Source: Paracoccaceae bacterium (lineage in GTDB: Bacteria > Pseudomonadota > Alphaproteobacteria > Rhodobacterales > Rhodobacteraceae). Taken from it: a stretch of DNA of 34,786 nt. Of the stretch, positions 1-8,412 are shown one piece after another (within the stretch, counting starts at the first letter, position 1; each line of letters begins with the position of its first letter). Below the pieces are notes generated by a model. The model ran no database searches and was not told the origin of the DNA. It saw only the letters and a program-made list of their open reading frames with translations. The DNA lies in assembly GCA_011389685.1 (NCBI GenBank), contig JAABTV010000039.1, positions 1 through 34,786 of the forward strand. The letters are read 5' to 3'. A program made the position numbers and the translations under genes.

Positions 1-1
1 C

Positions 2-208
2 TACAAGACACAAGGCATGGAAATCGGCGACGACATGTCCACAAGATCCCGCGTCGGCGCCTTCCTCGTCACCGGTCCCGACCGCGAAACCGCCCTCGCC
101 AAAACCCGAAAAGCCATCAACTACCTCGAAGTCCGCGACACCAACCAAAACCCCATCATGCGACGCGACATCTTCAGCCAGTTGAGAGAAGGAAACAACA
201 AAACATGA
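2..208 (+). CDS. Probable ATP-grasp domain protein, C-terminal fragment
   Basis: This is the 3' end of a gene whose start lies outside the window; the frame is open from base 2 and stops with TGA at 206-208. The visible 68 residues include GAFLVTGPDRETALAKTRKA, which resembles the closing segment of ATP-grasp and biotin-carboxylase-like domains, where a glycine-rich strand is followed by a helix of the type 'DREEAxAKxxxAxxxL'. The stop overlaps the ATG of the next gene (ATGA at 205-208), so the two are probably translated together and belong to one operon with the lyase and cyclase downstream. If it is an ATP-grasp enzyme it would ligate a carboxylate to a nucleophile or carboxylate a substrate. 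The fragment lacks the ATP-binding core, so the family call is tentative. Confidence 0.5.
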   Translation, partial: YKTQGMEIGDDMSTRSRVGAFLVTGPDRETALAKTRKAINYLEVRDTNQNPIMRRDIFSQLREGNNKT

Positions 209-1569
209 ACGCTTCCCTCTATGACAGCCCCTATTACCGCGACCAGTTCAGCACACAGAAGATGCGCGCCACCTTCTGCGACACCGCACGTTTCCAGTCA
301 TGGCTCGATTTCGAAGCCGCCCTCGCCCGGGCCGAGGCTTCCTGCGGGGTGATCCCCGCCGAGGCGGCCGAGGCGATCACCGAGGCGGCGGTGCTCGACA
401 ATCTCGACCCGGTGGAGATGAAGGCGATCTATGAAAAGGTGGGATTCGCCATCGTCCCACTGGTCAAGCAACTCACCGCCGCCTGCCCCGATCACGCCGC
501 GCGCTATGTCCATTGGGGCGCGACGACGCAGGATGTGCTCGATACCGGGCTGGTGTTGCAGATGCGGGCCGGGCTGGCGCTGATCGAGGCCGAGCTTGAC
601 GCGGTGATCGCCGCGCTGGCGGCGCTGGCGCGCGCGCATCGCGACACGCCGCAGGCCGGCCGCACCTTCCAGCAACACGCGGTGCCGATCACCTTCGGCT
701 ACAAGGTGGCGGGCTGGCTCGACGAGGCGTTGCGCCACCGCGCGCGGCTGGCCGAGGTGAAGGCCCGCGCACTGGCGGTGCAATATGGCGGCGCGGTGGG
801 CACGCTGGCGCCCCTGGGCGACAAGGGCCTCGCCGTGCGCGCGGCGCTGGCGCGAGAACTCGACCTGCGCGACCCCGACATCACCTGGCATACCGGGCGC
901 GATGGCCTGGCCGAGGTGATCTTCTGGCTGGGGCTGGTCGGCGGGCTGCTGGGCCGGATCGGCACGGAAGTGGCGATGCTCATGCGCTCCGAGGTCTCGG
1001 AACTGCGCGAGCCTTACGTGCCGGGGCGGGGGGCATCCTCGGCGATGCCGCAGAAACGCAACCCGATCGCCTGCCCGCAGATCATCGCCATCGCCAACCG
1101 GCTGCGCTCGTTGGTGCCGCAGATGATGGAAAGCCAGATCCAGGAGCACGAGCGCGGCATCGCGGCCATGCCGGTCGAATGGATGGTGATCCCCGAGGCC
1201 TTCCTGCTGGCCTCGGGCGCGTTGAAACATGCGCGCCCCATGCTCGAAGGGCTGGATGTGGATGTGGCCAACATGCGCCGCACGCTCGACTCGGGCGGCG
1301 GGCTGATCATGTCCGAGGCGGTGATGTCGGGGTTGGCCCCGAAACTCGGCCGCGGCACCGCGCATGAGGTGGTGACGGCGGCGGCGGCCAATGCCATCGA
1401 CACCGGCCGCCATCTGCGCGATGCACTGCTGGAAAACGAAACGGTCATGGCACAATTCGACACCACGACCATCGACCGCCTGCTGGATCCGGCCAATTAC
1501 ACCGGGTCTTGCGGGGCCATGGTCGATGCAGTTCTGACCCGCGCACAGGAACAAGGATTCGAGGGATGA
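205..1569 (+). CDS. Fumarase/adenylosuccinate lyase superfamily lyase (PcaB-like)
   Basis: The 454-residue protein belongs to the fumarase/aspartase superfamily, homotetramers that perform beta-elimination releasing fumarate, or the related cycloisomerisation of 3-carboxymuconate. The superfamily signature GASSAMPQKRNPI lies at about residues 275-287, on the mobile catalytic loop, and the conserved HWGATTQDVLDTG stretch lies at about residues 103-115. The length fits the adenylosuccinate lyase / 3-carboxy-cis,cis-muconate cycloisomerase branch. Housekeeping purB is not favoured, because the neighbours are a probable ATP-grasp enzyme and a cyclase-family hydrolase rather than purine genes. Both flanking junctions are ATGA overlaps, so a three-gene or longer operon is likely. 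The substrate cannot be read from the sequence; a catabolic C-N or C-C lyase acting with the hydrolase is an inference. Confidence 0.88.
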   Translation: MNASLYDSPYYRDQFSTQKMRATFCDTARFQSWLDFEAALARAEASCGVIPAEAAEAITEAAVLDNLDPVEMKAIYEKVGFAIVPLVKQLTAACPDHAARYVHWGATTQDVLDTGLVLQMRAGLALIEAELDAVIAALAALARAHRDTPQAGRTFQQHAVPITFGYKVAGWLDEALRHRARLAEVKARALAVQYGGAVGTLAPLGDKGLAVRAALARELDLRDPDITWHTGRDGLAEVIFWLGLVGGLLGRIGTEVAMLMRSEVSELREPYVPGRGASSAMPQKRNPIACPQIIAIANRLRSLVPQMMESQIQEHERGIAAMPVEWMVIPEAFLLASGALKHARPMLEGLDVDVANMRRTLDSGGGLIMSEAVMSGLAPKLGRGTAHEVVTAAAANAIDTGRHLRDALLENETVMAQFDTTTIDRLLDPANYTGSCGAMVDAVLTRAQEQGFEG

Positions 1570-2579
1570 AAACCAAACGCTGGACACACCGGCCCGAAGG
1601 CTCGACCTGGGGCGATTGGGGCGAGGACGATCAACTCGGCCGGCTCAACCTGGTCGGGCCGGAGCAGGTGAAAAAGGGCATCGCCGAAGTGCGCGAGGGC
1701 CGCACCTTCTGCCTGTCGCTGCCGCTCGACCTGCCCGGGGGCAATGTGCTCTCGCCGGTGCGGTTTCCGCCCGTGCTGCGCCCGGTGATTCGCAATGACG
1801 CGCCCTATTTCAACTACAACTGGCGCGAATTCGACCCGCGTTTCCCCGATATCGCCGCCGATGACGCGGTCCTGCTCTATACGCAATACTCCACCCAATG
1901 GGACGCGCTGGCGCATCGCGGCTCCAATTTCGACGTGATGGGCGACGGGGTCGAACACCCGGTCTATTACAACGGTTTCCGCGCCGGCGAAGACCTCACC
2001 ATGAGCGAGGATCACGTCACCTGCGCCCACAAGCTGGGGATCGAGAATTTCGCCGCGCACGGGGTGCAGGGCAGGGGGGTGCTGATCAACCTGCACAAGC
2101 ATTTCGGCAATACCCGCCACGAGGTGAGCCATTACGACCTGATGCGCATCATGGAGGCCGACGGGATCGAGGTCGAACCGGGCGACATGGTGCTGTTCTG
2201 GACCGGCATCGACCGGATGCTGCTCGATTGCGCGGGCGATCCCGACCCGGCGATCAAGAAAGCCTGCGCGGTGCTTGACGGGCATGACAAGCGGCTTCTT
2301 CAATGGATCACCGACAGCGGCGCGGCGGCGCTGATCTCGGACAATATCGCGGTCGAGGCGGCGGGCAACCCGCTGCCCGACGATTATTGCGGCTCGATCC
2401 TGCCACTGCACGAGCATTGCCTGTTCAAGCTGGGCGTGCCGCTGGCCGAGCTCTGGCAGCTCTGCGACCTTGCCGAATGGCTCGAGGCCGAGGGGCGCAA
2501 CCGCTTCCTGCTCACCGCCCCGCCGCTGCGCCTGACCGGGGCGGTCGGATCGCCGGTGACACCGATCGCAACGGTTTGA
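1566..2579 (+). CDS. Cyclase family protein (kynurenine-formamidase-like metal hydrolase)
   Basis: The 337-residue protein resembles the Cyclase family (PF04199), metal-dependent hydrolases that include bacterial kynurenine formamidase and isatin hydrolase. The segment TQWDALAHRGSNFD at about residues 102-115 sits where the family has its metal-binding HxGTHxDxPxH-type motif, in the divergent form found in the longer fold members ('TQxDxLxH...'). A second His-rich stretch follows (HEVSHYDLM, LPLHEH). ATG 1566 was chosen because it overlaps the stop of the lyase gene (ATGA); the frame stays open further upstream but only inside the lyase gene. With the ATP-grasp and lyase genes it probably forms a small catabolic pathway in which this enzyme opens a ring or hydrolyses an amide. 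The exact substrate is unknown. Confidence 0.82.
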   Translation: MKTKRWTHRPEGSTWGDWGEDDQLGRLNLVGPEQVKKGIAEVREGRTFCLSLPLDLPGGNVLSPVRFPPVLRPVIRNDAPYFNYNWREFDPRFPDIAADDAVLLYTQYSTQWDALAHRGSNFDVMGDGVEHPVYYNGFRAGEDLTMSEDHVTCAHKLGIENFAAHGVQGRGVLINLHKHFGNTRHEVSHYDLMRIMEADGIEVEPGDMVLFWTGIDRMLLDCAGDPDPAIKKACAVLDGHDKRLLQWITDSGAAALISDNIAVEAAGNPLPDDYCGSILPLHEHCLFKLGVPLAELWQLCDLAEWLEAEGRNRFLLTAPPLRLTGAVGSPVTPIATV

Positions 2580-2604
2580 GTTCGCATGTGCAACACGCTA
2601 TGCT
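2576..2604 (+). promoter_or_regulatory. Possible sigma-70 promoter for the first TPR-GT gene
   Basis: TTGAGT at 2576-2581 and TATGCT at 2599-2604 are separated by exactly 17 bases, each matching the sigma-70 consensus at four of six positions. The pair starts at the end of the cyclase gene and lies about 95 bases upstream of the ATG at 2699, in the only gap between the catabolic operon and the glycosyltransferase genes. It was found by eye only. Confidence 0.33.
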
Positions 2605-2698
2605 GTGACTGCACGGTCCGGTATAGGTCGGGACGCCGTCATTTCTCGGGATTACCTGCCTCATTCTTTGCCCCATGATTGCTCCAAGGATCTGATCA

Positions 2699-5209
2699 AT
2701 GGCCAAAACTGCTTCCTCTCTGAAATCCGGGCTGCGCCGTGCCGCGTTCGGAACCCTGACCGCGCTGACCCATGCCGATCCCAGCGGACAGGCCGAACGC
2801 CAGTTGCACCGGACCCTGATCGGGCGGTTGCGCGCCAAACCCAAGCGCCTGCAATCGCTGGCCTGGCATGCCGAGCAACGCGAAGACCTGGTGCTTGCGC
2901 TCCGGGCCTGGCAGGCGCTGGCCGCCAACCGGTCGCGCGGCAAGGACATTCCGGCGACCAAGGTGTTCGGCAAGCTGGCCGCGCTCGAAACCCGGATGCG
3001 CCGGCAGGTGGGGTTCTTCTCGCCGGGCGACGCCTTGCGCTTCGACGATGTGCCGCAGGTGGCGCTGACCTCCGACCGCTTCGCCGGTCAGCCCGCGCCC
3101 GGCGCGCGCACCCTGCGCATGGAGCGCGCGGCGCTGACGCAATTCTGGAACGACGTGGCGAAGATGCCCGAGGCCGACCAGGCCCGCCTGCGCAAGGCCT
3201 ATTCCGCCCTCGCAGCCCATCGCAACCGCGCCAGACGTCAGCATATCGCGCTCTCGGCCCTGCAGCCGATCCTGTCGCTCTGGCCCGAGTATCAGACCGC
3301 TTATCCGCTCTTTTACAAGGCCGTGCTCCAATCGGTGCTGGACATGCTGGACACACCCGAAGGCCAAAGCGCCGATGGCCCCGAAGAGGCGGTCGTGGCG
3401 GCGGATGGCGAAAGCCTGCTGAACGCTTGGTGGGATTTCTACGAGGTCCGCCAGGACCGGTTGATCGAAACGACCCGTGGCCAGATCTGGCGGCTGTCGC
3501 TGCGCTGTGCCGCCGACCTGCAGAAACGCGGCCTGATGAACGATGCCGAGCAGGTCATGCTGCCCGCCTTCGATTTCTGGGAGGACAACGCCGCGGCGCT
3601 CACCGTGCTGGCCCAGGCCGCCGAAAGCCGTGGCGACTGGCGCCGGGCCGCCGACCATTGGCAACTCTATGCTTCGATCATGAACCCGGTTTCGACCAAG
3701 AGCGGCACGATCAGGGCGGACAATGCCGAGGAGCGCGCCCGCAAGGTGGGTTTCGCCCGCCGGTCGCTGCGCGATGTCCGGGCCGAGCTGGCGCTGGATT
3801 GCCATGCCCAGGGCAAGCGTCGGGAATTCCGCGAACTGGCCGCCCGGATCGTCGAGAGCCTGCCCGATCAGCGGCTGTTGAAATATCATCCGACCCATCT
3901 CAAGGTCGCGCAGCTCTATGTGCAGGATGCGCTTCACGAGGATGGCGCCTTTGTTCCGGTCCGCCCCGAAAGGCCGGGGCGGCTGCGCCGGGTGGTGCTG
4001 TGTCTCGACATTCTCAAGGTCTCGGACGTGCACACCCATTCCCGGGTGATCTTTACCATGTGCCGCAACATGCTGCGCCATGACCCCGATCTGCATATGC
4101 ATATCGTGATCACCAATGAACGCTTCGTGGTGACCACGCCGATCGTCTCGCCCTCGTTCAACCCGTTGCGCGACACCGAGATCGAAGAGCGCGCCAAGGC
4201 GGCGCTCGGCGATCTCTACGGCAGCCGGTTCCACCTCGACATTCACTACGAATCCGGGCTCGAAGGCGTGGTCGAGAGCTGCAAGCATCTGCTCGATCTG
4301 CGCCCCGACCTCATTCTCTATGGCGGTGGGCATCGCGGTCTGTTTTCCAACGAAAGCCGGCTGGTGCGACATGCGCTCTTCGATCTGGTGCCGACGGCGT
4401 TCTTCTACATCCAGGCCAATAACGAGGTCGATTCCAGGTTCGACATGATCATCGCGCGTGGCCCGCATGCGATCGAGGGCGACCCCGGCGAGGCGGCGAT
4501 TCGCGTGCAGCCCTATCCCACCATCGTGGACGAGGCCCTGGCCGAGGCGCAAAAGGCGGTCGATCCGGCAAAGGCTACAAGCAAGACCATCGTTTCGGCG
4601 ATCACCGGCGTGCGCATGGATGTGCGGCTGAGCGAGATGTCGCGCGCCGAGAAGGACGGGTTCTTTTCGATCCTCGACCGGGTGCCGGGCACCGTCTGGC
4701 ATTTCGTCGGTTGCAAGGACGTGGCCGCCGTCAAGCGCGCCAACAAGGAACTGGCGCAGCGGGTCCGGGCCGGGCAGATCAAGCTGCACACGGTCATGCC
4801 CTTGGAGGAATTCACATCGCTGGTGGGCAATGCGGCGCTGTTCCTGCATCTTCCAGGCTTCACCGGCGGCTCGGGCGGGGCGGCGGTGGCGCGTCGCGGC
4901 GCCGTTCCGATCCTCACCTTCAGCCATTCCGACGTGTCCGGCCGTCAGCCCCCGGAAACCGTCTTCGAGACCGACAACATCGCCGGATTCGCGGATATGG
5001 CCGTCACCCTGCTGACCGACCGGAACCGCTGGGCCGAGATCGCGGAACGCCAGATCGCGCATACCGAATGGATTCGCGAAACCTCGGTCGAGGGGTTCCA
5101 CGATTGCCTGTCGGAAGCCGCGCAACTGGGGCTTCGCCGGGTGACGGCGCGGCCCGCGTCGCAGGACGAGCCGCCATCGCTGCGGGTGGTCGAGGGCAGC
5201 CGAAGCTGA
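2699..5209 (+). CDS. TPR-like/GT-B glycosyltransferase-like protein, paralog 1
   Basis: The 836-residue protein has two parts. Residues 1 to about 420 are helical and TPR-like, for example DAEQVMLPAFDFWEDN followed by RGDWRRAADHWQLY. From about residue 435 comes a module shared with the genes at 5294 and 8413: CLDILKVSDVHTH, LYGGGHRGLFSNESRLVRH, IQANNEVD, IIARGPHAIEGDP, a mid-domain VSAITGVRMD, and HLPGFTGGSGGAAVAR around residue 719. The glycine-rich segment followed by SDVSGRQPPETVF resembles the nucleotide-sugar phosphate-binding region of GT-B (GT4-like) glycosyltransferases. No signal peptide or membrane segment is evident, so a cytoplasmic or membrane-associated enzyme is likely. ATG 2699 follows AAGGA about 10 bases upstream. 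Transfer of a sugar to a surface glycan is inferred; donor and acceptor are unknown. Confidence 0.8.
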   Translation: MAKTASSLKSGLRRAAFGTLTALTHADPSGQAERQLHRTLIGRLRAKPKRLQSLAWHAEQREDLVLALRAWQALAANRSRGKDIPATKVFGKLAALETRMRRQVGFFSPGDALRFDDVPQVALTSDRFAGQPAPGARTLRMERAALTQFWNDVAKMPEADQARLRKAYSALAAHRNRARRQHIALSALQPILSLWPEYQTAYPLFYKAVLQSVLDMLDTPEGQSADGPEEAVVAADGESLLNAWWDFYEVRQDRLIETTRGQIWRLSLRCAADLQKRGLMNDAEQVMLPAFDFWEDNAAALTVLAQAAESRGDWRRAADHWQLYASIMNPVSTKSGTIRADNAEERARKVGFARRSLRDVRAELALDCHAQGKRREFRELAARIVESLPDQRLLKYHPTHLKVAQLYVQDALHEDGAFVPVRPERPGRLRRVVLCLDILKVSDVHTHSRVIFTMCRNMLRHDPDLHMHIVITNERFVVTTPIVSPSFNPLRDTEIEERAKAALGDLYGSRFHLDIHYESGLEGVVESCKHLLDLRPDLILYGGGHRGLFSNESRLVRHALFDLVPTAFFYIQANNEVDSRFDMIIARGPHAIEGDPGEAAIRVQPYPTIVDEALAEAQKAVDPAKATSKTIVSAITGVRMDVRLSEMSRAEKDGFFSILDRVPGTVWHFVGCKDVAAVKRANKELAQRVRAGQIKLHTVMPLEEFTSLVGNAALFLHLPGFTGGSGGAAVARRGAVPILTFSHSDVSGRQPPETVFETDNIAGFADMAVTLLTDRNRWAEIAERQIAHTEWIRETSVEGFHDCLSEAAQLGLRRVTARPASQDEPPSLRVVEGSRS

Positions 5210-5293
5210 CCCGGCCCCACCGCGCTCCCAAAGGTTGCACGCCGCACGCTTTCGGGAGAGACGGATCGAACGGCGGATGATACGGAACCCGAT

Positions 5294-7159
5294 ATGGAGC
5301 GCTTTCTTCTCAGGACATATCGCAAGCTTGTGCCCAACCGGCTCAAGCGCGCGCTGCCGCCTGAACTCAAGACCCGGGTGCTCGAAGGGTTGCTCTATAT
5401 CACCAGCCGCCCCGGCCTGGCCGACCTGAAACTGCGCCACCAGGCATTGACCGCCGAGCGGCACGGCGACTGGAAAGCGGCGATCGACCATTGGCAGCAT
5501 CTCGCATTGCTCAGTCGCCCGCTGGTGCGGCCCGGCGACGATCCCGCCGCCGCGCCCCCGGTCCTGACCCCGCCGCAACCCGACACGCCGGAAGAAGAGG
5601 CGTTGCGCAAGACCCGCTATGCGCTGGCCGGCCTGCGCCGCGCCCGGGCCCGGCGGGCGATCGAGCTTTATGCGCAGGGGCGCGACCGGCAGGCCGCGGA
5701 ACTGGTGGCGCGGGTGGTGGAATCCCTGCCCGACCACCGCGTGCTCAAGAACGATCCGGTGATCCTGGAATGCGCCGCGCTCTGGTTGCGGCGCGCGCTC
5801 GCCGAGGACGGGTTCAGCGTCGGACCGTGGCGCGACGGCAAGCCCCGGCGCATCGCGATCTGCCTTGACGTGCTCAAGGTGTCGGATGTCCACACCCATG
5901 CCCGGGTGCTGTTCTCGATCTGCCGCAACCTGCTCGCGCTGGATCCCGATATCACCACCCACCTGATCGTCACCCGCGAACGCTTCGTGGTGACCACGCC
6001 GATCGTGTCACAGGCGTTCGACCCCGGGCGCACCGCCCGGGTCGAGGCGATGGCCCAGGCCGCGCTCGGCCCGCATTTCGGCAAGCGCTTCCATCTCCAC
6101 ATGTTCGACAGTTCCGGGCTCGAAGGGGTGGCCGCGACATGCCGCGGGATTCTGCGGATAGCCCCCGACGTGATGCTCTATGGCGGTGGCCACCGGGGGT
6201 TCTTCTCCAACGAAAGCCGGCTGGTGCGTCACGCGCTGTTCGATCATCTGCCGACCGCCTTTTTCTACATCCAGTCCAACAACGAGGTCGATCCCATGCT
6301 CGACATGGTGATCGCGCGCGGCCCGCACCGGATCATCGGCGATCCCGGGCAGGCGCGGGTCCGGGTGCAACCCTATCCCACCATCGACCCGGGCGAAGAA
6401 CCGCCCCCCCCGGTCATCGACCCGACCAGGCGAAGCGGCAAGATCATCGTCTCGGCGATCGCCGGGCTGCGCATGAACCAGCGCCTGGCCGAGCAGGACC
6501 GGGCCACGCTCGAAACCCTGTTTTCCTTGCTCGATGCCGTGCCCGGCGCGGTCTGGCACTTCATCGGGGCGGCCGACCCTGCCGCGCTCGTCCGCGACCT
6601 TCCGGTGATCGGCAAGCGGGTCAGGCGCGGACAGATCGTGGTCCATTCGGTGCTGCCCTTCGAGCGCTTCTCGGAACTCGTGGGCGGGGCCGCGCTGTTT
6701 GTGCATCCGCCGGGCTTTACCGGCGGTTCGGGTGGCGCGGCGGTGGCGCGCGAAGCCGGGGTGCCGATCCTGACCACCCGCGACAGCGATGTCTCGGGCC
6801 GCCAGCCGGCGGAAACCATCTTCGCGGATTCCGACATGAAGTCCCTTGTCCACAAGGCCGAGGTGATCCTCAATGACGACGCCGCCTGGTGCGCGGTGGT
6901 GCAGGCACAGATCGCCCACAAGGCCTGGATCCGCGACACCGCCGCCAAGGGGTTCTACGATTGCCTGTGCGAAACCGTGACCGTCTATAACAGGCGGCAG
7001 GCGGGCGGCGGCGGGCCCCTCAGAACCCGACCTGCGCCGCATACCCCGCCAGCGGATAAAGCGGCTGCCAGCGCACCGCGACGATCCGGCCGGGATGACG
7101 CGCCATCATCGCCCGCTGCTGCCGCGGGCTCAGGCAGAGTTGCGCCAACCCGCGCCTGA
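5294..7159 (+). CDS. TPR-like/GT-B glycosyltransferase-like protein, paralog 2 (C-terminal tail overlaps opposing gene)
   Basis: This 621-residue protein is the closest paralog of the gene at 2699. A shorter N-terminal helical part (one clear TPR-like unit, GDWKAAIDHWQHLALL) precedes the shared module from residue 190: CLDVLKVSDVHTHARV, LYGGGHRGFFSNESRLVRH, IQSNNEVD, VIARGPHRIIGDP and PPGFTGGSGGAAVAREAG near residue 473. It follows paralog 1 after 84 bases on the same strand, so cotranscription is likely. Homology to paralog 1 ends around FYDCLCETV. The last ~45 residues are low-complexity (Pro/Ala/Arg) and are read through the 3' end of the opposing LicD-like gene, so the original stop may have been lost. 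A tandem duplication followed by divergence is the simplest origin. Glycosyltransferase activity is inferred from fold motifs. Confidence 0.8.
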   Translation: MERFLLRTYRKLVPNRLKRALPPELKTRVLEGLLYITSRPGLADLKLRHQALTAERHGDWKAAIDHWQHLALLSRPLVRPGDDPAAAPPVLTPPQPDTPEEEALRKTRYALAGLRRARARRAIELYAQGRDRQAAELVARVVESLPDHRVLKNDPVILECAALWLRRALAEDGFSVGPWRDGKPRRIAICLDVLKVSDVHTHARVLFSICRNLLALDPDITTHLIVTRERFVVTTPIVSQAFDPGRTARVEAMAQAALGPHFGKRFHLHMFDSSGLEGVAATCRGILRIAPDVMLYGGGHRGFFSNESRLVRHALFDHLPTAFFYIQSNNEVDPMLDMVIARGPHRIIGDPGQARVRVQPYPTIDPGEEPPPPVIDPTRRSGKIIVSAIAGLRMNQRLAEQDRATLETLFSLLDAVPGAVWHFIGAADPAALVRDLPVIGKRVRRGQIVVHSVLPFERFSELVGGAALFVHPPGFTGGSGGAAVAREAGVPILTTRDSDVSGRQPAETIFADSDMKSLVHKAEVILNDDAAWCAVVQAQIAHKAWIRDTAAKGFYDCLCETVTVYNRRQAGGGGPLRTRPAPHTPPADKAAASAPRRSGRDDAPSSPAAAAGSGRVAPTRA

Positions 7160-8351
7160 CCGCCCGGGGCAAGGCCGCCCCGCTATTGCTGTAGCCGGGG
7201 TCGGGCACCCGCCAGCCCGGCCCGTAATAGGCCCCGAGAAACGCCTCGGCATTCTGCGGGCGCAACACCTCGGTGCCCCGCAGGAATGCGCGCTCACTGA
7301 TCTCGAAATCTGACAGCGGCAGCGGTAGCCGGGCATGCTTGTGCAGCCAGACATGCCCGTCGCCCGGCGCAAAGATCGGCCGGTTGTCGAGATGACACCA
7401 GGCGGCACCATCCGGCGCCCTCACCCGGAACGGGCGGCCGAACTCGTTGAGCACGACGATAAATCCCAGCTCGGCCAGCCGTTCCATGATGCCCATCGCC
7501 TCGGCACGCACGGCGGGGGGCATGGTGGCGCGCGACGGGTATCCCACGTCGAAATCGTCATCGCCCGGGATGAAATCGGCACTGCGGACCTGCCCCAGAA
7601 GCGTCCCGTAAAGGATCAGCAGCGGGCGCTCGAACTCCCGTTCGAAAACCGACCGCAACTGGGTGTAAAGCGCCAGGTATTCCGCCTGCCGATCCGCCAG
7701 CTCCCCGGCGTCGGGGCGCAACTGCCCCTTCTTTTCAAGTGGTCCGCACCGCGCGATATCGGCGGCGATCCCGCCATCCCCGCCGGGCAGCCGCAGACGC
7801 CACCCGGTCCCGCCCCCCGGCACCGGCAGATACCTGCCATCGTCGAGCCGCGCCGACAGCACCGCCTCGCGCGGGAACCGGTCGAGAACCGGTCGGCTGA
7901 CCCGAAACCGCACCCGCGCCGCGCCGCCCCGGAATTCCAGGGTTTCGCTGCGCAATACGGTGTCACCGATCCGCAGATCGAGCCGCTCGGGCGTGGGCCC
8001 GCCTTGGTCCTGCCGGATCTCGCAGGCCAGCCGCAGACCGAGATAGCCGATCTGCGCCTGCAAGACACCGGACGCGGGCAAGGGGTCGGCGTGGGTCGCG
8101 GGCGGCAGGCTGTCCGGCGCGAGTCCCGCGTCGAACAGCGGGTCCGCGACCGGCTCACCCTGGCCATAAAGCCGCGCCGCCCGCCCGGCCCGACCACGCG
8201 CCACCAGGCTGCGGGCATGGTAAAAGCCGAAATCGGGATGCCGGGTCAGCGCAAAGAGCAGCCCGGCGCCCGCCGCGCGCAGCCATTCGGGAACATGGGC
8301 CGCACCCCGCGCCAGGTGGCGGTGATAGAAGTCAAACAACCAGCGGCGCAT
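7020..8351 (-). CDS. LicD/fukutin-type nucleotidyl- or phosphocholine-transferase-like protein
   Basis: The 443-residue protein carries the LicD/FKTN/FKRP hallmark in its second half: LLILYGTLLGQVRSADFIPG at about residues 244-263, then GDDDFDVGY at 263-271, where the Asp residues are the expected metal and catalytic ligands. Downstream FEISERAFLRGTEVLRPQNA and LGAYYGPGW match the family's C-terminal pattern. LicD proteins transfer phosphocholine or related phospho-groups onto surface glycans. The first ~215 residues are an additional domain, rich in predicted strands, that I do not recognise. The gene starts 62 bases after the stop of the third TPR-GT gene on the same strand, with AAAGGA about 12 bases before ATG 8351, so the two likely form an operon. 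Its 3' end overlaps paralog 2 convergently by 140 bases. The substrate group is unknown. Confidence 0.8.
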   Translation of the reverse strand: MRRWLFDFYHRHLARGAAHVPEWLRAAGAGLLFALTRHPDFGFYHARSLVARGRAGRAARLYGQGEPVADPLFDAGLAPDSLPPATHADPLPASGVLQAQIGYLGLRLACEIRQDQGGPTPERLDLRIGDTVLRSETLEFRGGAARVRFRVSRPVLDRFPREAVLSARLDDGRYLPVPGGGTGWRLRLPGGDGGIAADIARCGPLEKKGQLRPDAGELADRQAEYLALYTQLRSVFEREFERPLLILYGTLLGQVRSADFIPGDDDFDVGYPSRATMPPAVRAEAMGIMERLAELGFIVVLNEFGRPFRVRAPDGAAWCHLDNRPIFAPGDGHVWLHKHARLPLPLSDFEISERAFLRGTEVLRPQNAEAFLGAYYGPGWRVPDPGYSNSGAALPRAVRRGLAQLCLSPRQQRAMMARHPGRIVAVRWQPLYPLAGYAAQVGF

Positions 8352-8412
8352 CCGGCGGCGGTCCTTTCTCGGTCACGGCGGACACCACCGATGCCCCGCT
8401 GGGGGCGGGCCA

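Noticed and set aside
2696-5962. A 1088-codon open frame on the minus strand across the first two TPR-GT genes
   Set aside because: It is antisense to two genes with clear paralogous proteins, its translation is rich in Arg, His, Gln and Asp without known motifs, and GC-rich codons readily leave such antisense frames open.
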